From assembly GCA_043773745.1 (NCBI GenBank), contig JAYVEV010000080.1:1-18970 (forward strand): a stretch of 18,970 nt of DNA. Direction: 5' to 3'. Every line of letters begins with the position of its first letter. Within the stretch, counting starts at the first letter, position 1. The DNA is from UKL13-2 sp043773745. GTDB lineage: Bacteria; Pseudomonadota; Gammaproteobacteria; Burkholderiales; Usitatibacteraceae. This document shows positions 14,552-18,970 of this stretch, piece after piece. Made by a program: the position numbers and the translations under genes. The notes under the pieces are model-generated. The model saw only the letters and a list, made by a program, of their open reading frames with translations. It was not told the origin of the DNA and did no database searches.

Positions 14552-15574
14552 ATGAAATCCAAGAGCTTAATCATGATCGCGCTGACCATGCTTGGCGGCC
14601 TGCTCGTTCAGGTCCACACTGCATCGGCACAAAGCGACTGCAAAAATCGCGGTGAGCTGGATGCCAATTATTGCGATGAGAACAAAGATCTCGTTGCTGA
14701 TTTGCCCAAAGACCCCAAAAAATACAAGACACCGGGCACCCTCGTGTTCACCTACACACCGGTTGAAGACCCGGCCGTCTATGAAAAAGCGTTCAAGCCG
14801 TTTACAGACTATTTGGCGCAATGCACAGCGAAGAAAGTGGTGTTTTATCAGGTGCAATCCAACGCAGCTGAAATTGAGGCCATGCGTTCGGGTCGCTTGC
14901 ACGTGGGTGGATTCTCAACTGGCCCGACAGCATTCGCGGTCAATATTGCTGGTGCGGTGCCATTTGCGGTGAAGGGCAATGAGAAAGAATTTCAGGGCTA
15001 CAACCTGATCACGATTGTCAAAAAAGGCAGCCCTTACCAGAAGCTGTCAGACCTGAAAGGCAAGAAGGTCGCTCATACTTCGCCGTCATCCAACTCCGGT
15101 CACATGGCACCGATTGCCTTGTTCCCGAAAGAAGGTCTTACTCCCGACAAAGACTACAAAATTCTTTTCTCCGGCAAACATGACCAGTCGGTGATGGGGG
15201 TCAATTCGGGCGATTATGATGCCGCCGCGGTGGCATCCGATGTATTTCATCGCATGGTCGGTCGCGGCCAGATTAAAGAAGATGATTTCCGCGTGATCTA
15301 CCGCAGCGCAAAATTTCCCACCTCTTCGTTTGCCTATGCACACGATCTGGAACCTGCTTTCCGCGACAAGATGCTGAAGTGTTTTTATGAGTATCGTTTC
15401 ACCGACGAGATGAAAAAAACCTTCGATGGCGCCGATCGCTTTTATCCGATTACCTATCAAAAAGATTGGGAAATCGTGCGTCAGGTTGCCGAGTCCGGTG
15501 GCGAGAGTTTTAACCGCGCTGCCTACGAGAAGGAATCCAGGCGCGAGGAAGAAGCCCGCAAGAACAAGAAATGA
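14552..15574 (+). CDS. phnD: Phosphate/phosphite/phosphonate ABC transporter binding protein, PhnD-like
   Basis: A 340-residue periplasmic binding protein. Residues 1-26 are a Sec signal peptide ending ASA. The mature part has the PhnD fold hallmarks: YTPVEDPAVYEKAFKPF (68-84), MRSGRLHVGGFSTGPTAF (111-128) and the phosph(on)ate-binding loop HTSPSSNSGHMAP (175-187), then SGDYDAAAVASDVF (219-232). Mature cysteines are C30, C41, C91 and C277, of which C30/C41 are close enough for a disulfide. The protein ends in a highly charged tail of about 16 residues. ATG 14552 has a perfect GGAGG 5 bases upstream; the frame extends 40 codons further without support. It overlaps the ATPase gene by four bases (ATGA). 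Phosphite, phosphonate or a phosphate ester are all possible ligands. Confidence 0.9.
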   Translation: MKSKSLIMIALTMLGGLLVQVHTASAQSDCKNRGELDANYCDENKDLVADLPKDPKKYKTPGTLVFTYTPVEDPAVYEKAFKPFTDYLAQCTAKKVVFYQVQSNAAEIEAMRSGRLHVGGFSTGPTAFAVNIAGAVPFAVKGNEKEFQGYNLITIVKKGSPYQKLSDLKGKKVAHTSPSSNSGHMAPIALFPKEGLTPDKDYKILFSGKHDQSVMGVNSGDYDAAAVASDVFHRMVGRGQIKEDDFRVIYRSAKFPTSSFAYAHDLEPAFRDKMLKCFYEYRFTDEMKKTFDGADRFYPITYQKDWEIVRQVAESGGESFNRAAYEKESRREEEARKNKK

Positions 15575-16356
15575 GTGTCAGCGTATTGCCGCAAATCCCG
15601 CCGCAAACGCTGTCAATCCGCGGCCTGGTCAAGGCATATCGAGCCGGGCTGCCGGTTTTGAAAGGGGTTGATCTTGAGTTTTCAGGAGCGGGTTTAACCG
15701 CCATCATCGGCGCTTCCGGAACCGGTAAGAGCACCCTGATTCGCTGTATTAACCGTCTGGTTGAGCCGAGCGCGGGCGCGATTTTGTTTGGCGCTGAGGA
15801 TCTGGCTCAATTGCGCGGTGCCGCGCTGCGTCACGCCCGCCGACGCATCGGCATGGTGTTTCAGGAGTACAACCTGGTCGAGCGATTGACCGTGATGGAG
15901 AACCTGCTCACTGGCCGTCTGGGTTATGTGGGCGCGCTCAATGCCTGGCTGCGCCGGTTCCCGCCTGCCGATATTGCCCGTGCGCTTGCCTTGCTCGATA
16001 CAGTGGGCCTCGCCAGTTTTGCGGGTCAGCGCGCCGACAGTCTTTCCGGTGGGCAGCGGCAGCGGGTGGGGATTGCCCGCGCCCTGATGCAACAGCCGCA
16101 GCTGCTATTGGCCGACGAGCCTACTTCATCGCTCGATCCCAAAACCTCGGTCGAGATCATGACGCTGCTGAAAGATCAAGGCGCGGCCAACGCCATTCCT
16201 GTCATCGTTAATATGCACGATGTGGAACTGGCCCGCCGGTTTGCGGACCGCATTATCGGCATGCGTGATGGCCGCATAGTGTTTGATGGTGAGCCCGCTG
16301 CGCTCACTGATGATGTACTGAAAACAATTTACGGCGGCGAAGATTGGCTGCAATAG
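15571..16356 (+). CDS. phnC: Phosphonate-type ABC transporter ATP-binding protein, PhnC-like
   Basis: A 261-residue ABC ATPase with Walker A GASGTGKST (47-55), Q-loop Q98 in VFQEYNLVERLTVMENLLTG, signature LSGGQRQR (158-165), Walker B LLLADEP (178-184), D-loop SSLDP and H-loop H216 in NMHDVELA. The NLVERLTVMENLLTGRLG stretch after the Q-loop is characteristic of the PhnC subfamily. It drives import by the two permeases encoded directly downstream. The start overlaps the binding-protein stop (ATGA) and only one base separates its stop from the next start, so all are one translation-coupled operon. Confidence 0.93.
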   Translation: MSVSVLPQIPPQTLSIRGLVKAYRAGLPVLKGVDLEFSGAGLTAIIGASGTGKSTLIRCINRLVEPSAGAILFGAEDLAQLRGAALRHARRRIGMVFQEYNLVERLTVMENLLTGRLGYVGALNAWLRRFPPADIARALALLDTVGLASFAGQRADSLSGGQRQRVGIARALMQQPQLLLADEPTSSLDPKTSVEIMTLLKDQGAANAIPVIVNMHDVELARRFADRIIGMRDGRIVFDGEPAALTDDVLKTIYGGEDWLQ

Positions 16357-16357
16357 T

Positions 16358-17185
16358 ATGACGATCGCCCTATCCGCGCCGTTTCGCACCAGCAACGCCA
16401 CACGCGTCACTTTTTTGTTGCTGGCTGTTTATGCGCTTTATGCGGCAAGCCAGCTCGATTTCACATGGGCCCGATTTATCAGTGGCCTGGGCAATGGCGA
16501 GCGTTTTTTGTCCCGGCTATTTCCGCCCAACTTTGCGAATTGGGAAGCCCTGGTAAAAGGACTGGCTGAAAGTTTACAGATCGCCGTGCTCGCATCGGTG
16601 GCCGGCATCGTTTTATCGCTGCCGCTGAGCGTGCTGGCCGCGCGTAATCTGATGCCGGTCTGGGCCACTTGGCCTGCGCGGGCAATGATTGCGGCATGTC
16701 GTGCGCTGCATCCGGTGATTGTCGCGATATTTTTTGTCAAGGCCGTCGGCTTCGGCGCGCTCGCCGGGATTCTGGCGCTGGTGGTGGCCTCCATCGGCTT
16801 TATTGGCAAGTTGTTTACCGAAGCCATTGAAGAAATTTTACTCAAGCAGGTGGAGGCCGTGCGTGCGACCGGTGCATCGTTTGCCAATGTGATTACCTTT
16901 GGCGTGTTGCCACAGGTGTTCTCGCGTTTCGTCGGCTTTGCCACCTACCAGCTGGATTCAAATCTGCGCAATTCAACCATGGTCGGCATTGTCGGTGCGG
17001 GCGGCATTGGCGGCACTTTGTTCGCCGCGTTTCAGCGTTTTGATTATGATTTTGTCTGCGCTATTTTGATTTCGATTATCGCCATCATCATGCTCGGCGA
17101 AGTGCTCGCCAATTTGCTGCGAGCGGTATTCCTCGATGGTTTCAGCATCGAACTCAACACAAAATTGCGCGAGGCTGAGGAGTGA
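16358..17185 (+). CDS. phnE: Phosphonate-type ABC transporter permease 1, PhnE-like
   Basis: A 275-residue inner-membrane permease with about six hydrophobic segments. The ATPase-contacting coupling loop is EAVRATGASFANVITFGVLPQV (starting near residue 166), typical of PhnE. The segments VLSLPLSVLAARNL and STMVGIVGAGGIGGTLF are also standard in this family. It starts one base after the phnC-like stop and its end overlaps the second permease gene. It most likely forms a heterodimeric channel with that second permease. Confidence 0.92.
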   Translation: MTIALSAPFRTSNATRVTFLLLAVYALYAASQLDFTWARFISGLGNGERFLSRLFPPNFANWEALVKGLAESLQIAVLASVAGIVLSLPLSVLAARNLMPVWATWPARAMIAACRALHPVIVAIFFVKAVGFGALAGILALVVASIGFIGKLFTEAIEEILLKQVEAVRATGASFANVITFGVLPQVFSRFVGFATYQLDSNLRNSTMVGIVGAGGIGGTLFAAFQRFDYDFVCAILISIIAIIMLGEVLANLLRAVFLDGFSIELNTKLREAEE

Positions 17186-17994
17186 TGGCCGCATCAACCA
17201 TGGTCACAACGGGGCGTTGGCAGCGCTTTAACAACGGCCAGCGGCTGGCGCGATTTGCCGTCTATTTTGTGATGGTCGCTGCCGTGGTGGCCTCAGTTAA
17301 AACCATCGAAATCATTCCCGAATTTTTGCTCGATGCGCCGGAGCAAATGCAGGATTTATTGGTACGCATGTGGCCGCCGGAGTTTGCTTATTACCCGAAA
17401 GGCGTGCATGAAGCGCTGATCGAAACGATTCATATCGCCAGCCTGGGTACCTTGCTATCGGTGTTGTTGGCCCTGCCCTTCGGCCTGCTGGCGGCGCGCA
17501 ACCTGACACCGGTGCCAGCCCTGAATTATTTTGCCAAGCTGGTACTGGTTTCCAGCCGTTCAGTGAATTCGCTGGTGTGGGCCTTACTATTCGTCGGCAT
17601 CTTTGGGCCGGGTGCATTGGCGGGCACGCTGGCGATTGCGTTTCGCTCTATCGGCTTTGTTGGCAAGCTGATTGCCGAAGCACTGGAAGAGGCACAACGC
17701 GGGCCGCTGGAGGCGCTAACTGCGACGGGTGCCGATGCGGGGCAACTGCTTTGGTACGGCTACTGGCCGCAGATCAAACCCGCTTTTTTTTCGATCCTGC
17801 TGCTACGCTGGGATATCAATGTGCGTGAGTCAGCCGTGCTCGGCCTGGTGGGTGCGGGCGGCATTGGTATGGCGATGCAGTCGGCGATTGATCTGTTTCA
17901 GTGGCAACGTGTGGCGGTCATTTTGCTCGCCATCTTTGCGATCGTGGTGGTGGCCGAGATCGTGATTACCTCGGTGCGAAAAAGAATTTTATAA
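17185..17994 (+). CDS. phnE: Phosphonate-type ABC transporter permease 2, PhnE-like
   Basis: A second PhnE-type permease, 269 residues from ATG 17185, diverged from the first. It has the coupling loop EALTATGADAGQLLWYGYWP and the family segments LALPFGLLAARNLTPV and SAVLGLVGAGGIGMAM. The start shares one base with the preceding stop (TGATG) and is preceded by GAGGAG; a GTG at 17182 would give a four-base overlap. Two separate permease genes are the common arrangement outside enteric bacteria. The 3' end overlaps the HAD gene by one base (TAATG). Confidence 0.92.
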   Translation: MAASTMVTTGRWQRFNNGQRLARFAVYFVMVAAVVASVKTIEIIPEFLLDAPEQMQDLLVRMWPPEFAYYPKGVHEALIETIHIASLGTLLSVLLALPFGLLAARNLTPVPALNYFAKLVLVSSRSVNSLVWALLFVGIFGPGALAGTLAIAFRSIGFVGKLIAEALEEAQRGPLEALTATGADAGQLLWYGYWPQIKPAFFSILLLRWDINVRESAVLGLVGAGGIGMAMQSAIDLFQWQRVAVILLAIFAIVVVAEIVITSVRKRIL

Positions 17995-18812
17995 TGCGTC
18001 CTTCATTGCACCCCCTGCATGAATTCACGGCGGAAAGTTGCCGCAATATCACAGGTGTGCTGGCCGATATTGACGACACCTTAACCACCGACGGCAAACT
18101 CAGCGCTGCATCCTATACGGCTTTGGAAAATTTGCGCGCGGCGGGCTTGATCGTTATTCCCGTCACGGGCCGCCCCGCCGGTTGGTGCGACCTGATCGCC
18201 CGTATGTGGCCGGTAGATGCGGTGGTTGGCGAGAACGGTGCATTCTGGATGCGGTACGACACCAAGCTCGGTCGACTGCGCACGGTGACGGTAGCCGATG
18301 CCTCATTGCACGCGCAACGCCGAGCCAAGCTCGATCTGCTGGCGCATCAAATACTCACCGTTGTTCCCGGTTGTGCGATGGCGTCAGACCAGTTCTGCCG
18401 CATGGCTGATATCGCCATCGATTTTTGTGAAGATGTCACGCCGCTGCCACCGGCTGCTATCGACGAGATCGTGCGTTTAATGCACGCAGCTGGACTCACC
18501 GCCAAGGTAAGCTCGATCCATGTGAATGGTTGGCTCGGCGATTATGACAAACTCAGCACGACACGCCGCATGCTAGCGGAAGAATTTGCCAGCGACATCA
18601 GCGAGGAAGCAGAGCGTGAACGTTGGGTGTTTATCGGTGACTCACCCAACGATGCGCCGATGTTCAGCTATTTTCCGAATGCGGTGGGTGTCGCCAATGT
18701 GATGACGCATATAGACCGCATTGCCACCTTGCCTGCTTGGATTACGCCCTCATCTTCCGGCACGGGGTTTGTGGAGTTGGCGAAGAAGCTGTTGCAGAGT
18801 CGGGTGACTTAA
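17994..18812 (+). CDS. HAD-IIB family phosphatase in the phosphonate-type operon
   Basis: A 272-residue haloacid dehalogenase superfamily hydrolase. Motif I is LADIDDTLT with nucleophile D25 and acid/base D27; motif II is T58 in VTGRP; motif III is K186 in DYDKL; motif IV is IGDSPND (214-220). The roughly 110-residue cap between motifs II and III is of the C2B type, as in sucrose-phosphate and mannosyl-3-phosphoglycerate phosphatases. Asp two positions after the nucleophile indicates phosphate-ester hydrolysis, and the motif differs from phosphonoacetaldehyde hydrolase (PhnX). The start shares one base with the permease stop, so ATG 17994 is secure although the frame opens earlier. Co-translation with the importer suggests it acts on the imported compound or its derivative. 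The true substrate is unknown. Confidence 0.9.
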   Translation: MRPSLHPLHEFTAESCRNITGVLADIDDTLTTDGKLSAASYTALENLRAAGLIVIPVTGRPAGWCDLIARMWPVDAVVGENGAFWMRYDTKLGRLRTVTVADASLHAQRRAKLDLLAHQILTVVPGCAMASDQFCRMADIAIDFCEDVTPLPPAAIDEIVRLMHAAGLTAKVSSIHVNGWLGDYDKLSTTRRMLAEEFASDISEEAERERWVFIGDSPNDAPMFSYFPNAVGVANVMTHIDRIATLPAWITPSSSGTGFVELAKKLLQSRVT

Positions 18813-18872
18813 TCATGCTGACCGCATGCAAAAACGCAAAGTCCGCATCCAGCTTGCTGTTTGAGCCAAAAA

Positions 18873-18895
18873 GGTGGATTCGCGTTTAACTTGTC
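18873..18895 (-). repeat. Possible terminal end of the IS30-family element
   Basis: On the + strand GGTGGATTCGCGTTTAAC begins at 18873 and runs into the transposase stop region. IS30-family ends often begin with a G-rich hexamer followed by GATTC, and in several elements the terminal repeat overlaps or abuts the transposase stop. The opposite end is outside the window, so this boundary is tentative. Confidence 0.25.
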
Positions 18896-18970
18896 GCCGC
18901 GGCGGTCATCTCGGATAGTACTAGAGTCGGTGATTTCCAGCCTAGGCGTTTGCGTGGTCGGTTGTTCAAT
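18886..18970 (-). CDS. IS30-family transposase, C-terminal end only (partial)
   Basis: A minus-strand frame enters from the right edge and ends at TAA (complement of 18886-18888) after 27 residues. It begins LNNRPRKRLGWKSP and ends in a short Ala-rich tail. The LNxRPRKxLGxxTP-type segment closing the DDE domain is a hallmark of IS30-family transposases, located near their C-terminus. The remaining roughly 300 residues lie beyond the window. The gene is convergent with the HAD phosphatase gene, which ends 73 bases away. Confidence 0.8.
   Translation of the reverse strand, partial: LNNRPRKRLGWKSPTLVLSEMTAAATS

Noticed and set aside
17994..18812. Phosphonoacetaldehyde hydrolase (PhnX) as the identity of the HAD protein
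   Set aside because: Motif I is DIDDT with the phosphatase-type Asp, and the cap lies between motifs II and III as in HAD-IIB; PhnX has a different motif I and a C1 cap.
1..18970. CRISPR arrays, tRNA or rRNA genes, riboswitches, toxin-antitoxin or phage-defence genes
   Set aside because: No regularly spaced repeats, cloverleaf-like sequences, rRNA segments or matching protein families were seen on either strand.

Overview
The window looks like an ordinary chromosomal segment from a betaproteobacterium, probably of the order Burkholderiales. This is inferred from the gene families, the protein style and the moderately GC-rich codon use; no rRNA or other marker gene is present to settle it. 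Coding density is high and almost every gene lies on the + strand. Both edges are cut inside insertion sequences: the last 22 codons of an IS3-type transposase at the left edge, and the last 27 codons of an IS30-type transposase (minus strand) at the right edge.

Layout. (1) 1-99: IS3-family tail. (2) 213-1136, minus strand: a histone-deacetylase-like amidohydrolase, divergent from (3) 1358-5917: a MoxR AAA+ ATPase, a small secreted DUF4124 protein, a DUF58 protein and a membrane-bound TgpA-type transglutaminase. This is the classical moxR/DUF58/transglutaminase locus with an extra DUF4124 gene inside it. (4) 6051-14298: a long co-directional run containing a class II aldolase/adducin-like protein, a DUF962/Mpo1-like membrane protein, a histidine phosphatase, an APH-type phosphotransferase, an ACAD10/11-type acyl-CoA dehydrogenase, a long-chain acyl-CoA ligase, a probably Tat-exported amidase and a DUF4287/DUF5655 protein. 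(5) 14552-18812: a tight phosphonate-type ABC transporter operon (binding protein, ATPase, two permeases) ending in a HAD-IIB phosphatase. (6) 18886-18970: IS30-family tail.

How the genes may work together. The kinase/ACAD/ligase trio at 7865-12034 matches the logic of the bacterial levulinate (lva) pathway and of mammalian ACAD10/ACAD11. There a CoA-activated 4-hydroxy acid is phosphorylated by the APH domain, and the ACAD domain then removes the phosphate to give an enoyl-CoA for beta-oxidation. Here the trio sits beside an Mpo1-like protein, whose yeast relative is a 2-hydroxy-fatty-acid dioxygenase, and a histidine phosphatase. I infer a hydroxy-fatty-acid catabolic cluster, and this is the most interesting unit of the window. 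The amidase just downstream could supply acids from amides. The phosphonate-type transporter with a built-in HAD phosphatase and no visible C-P bond-cleaving gene is a second unit whose substrate is open.
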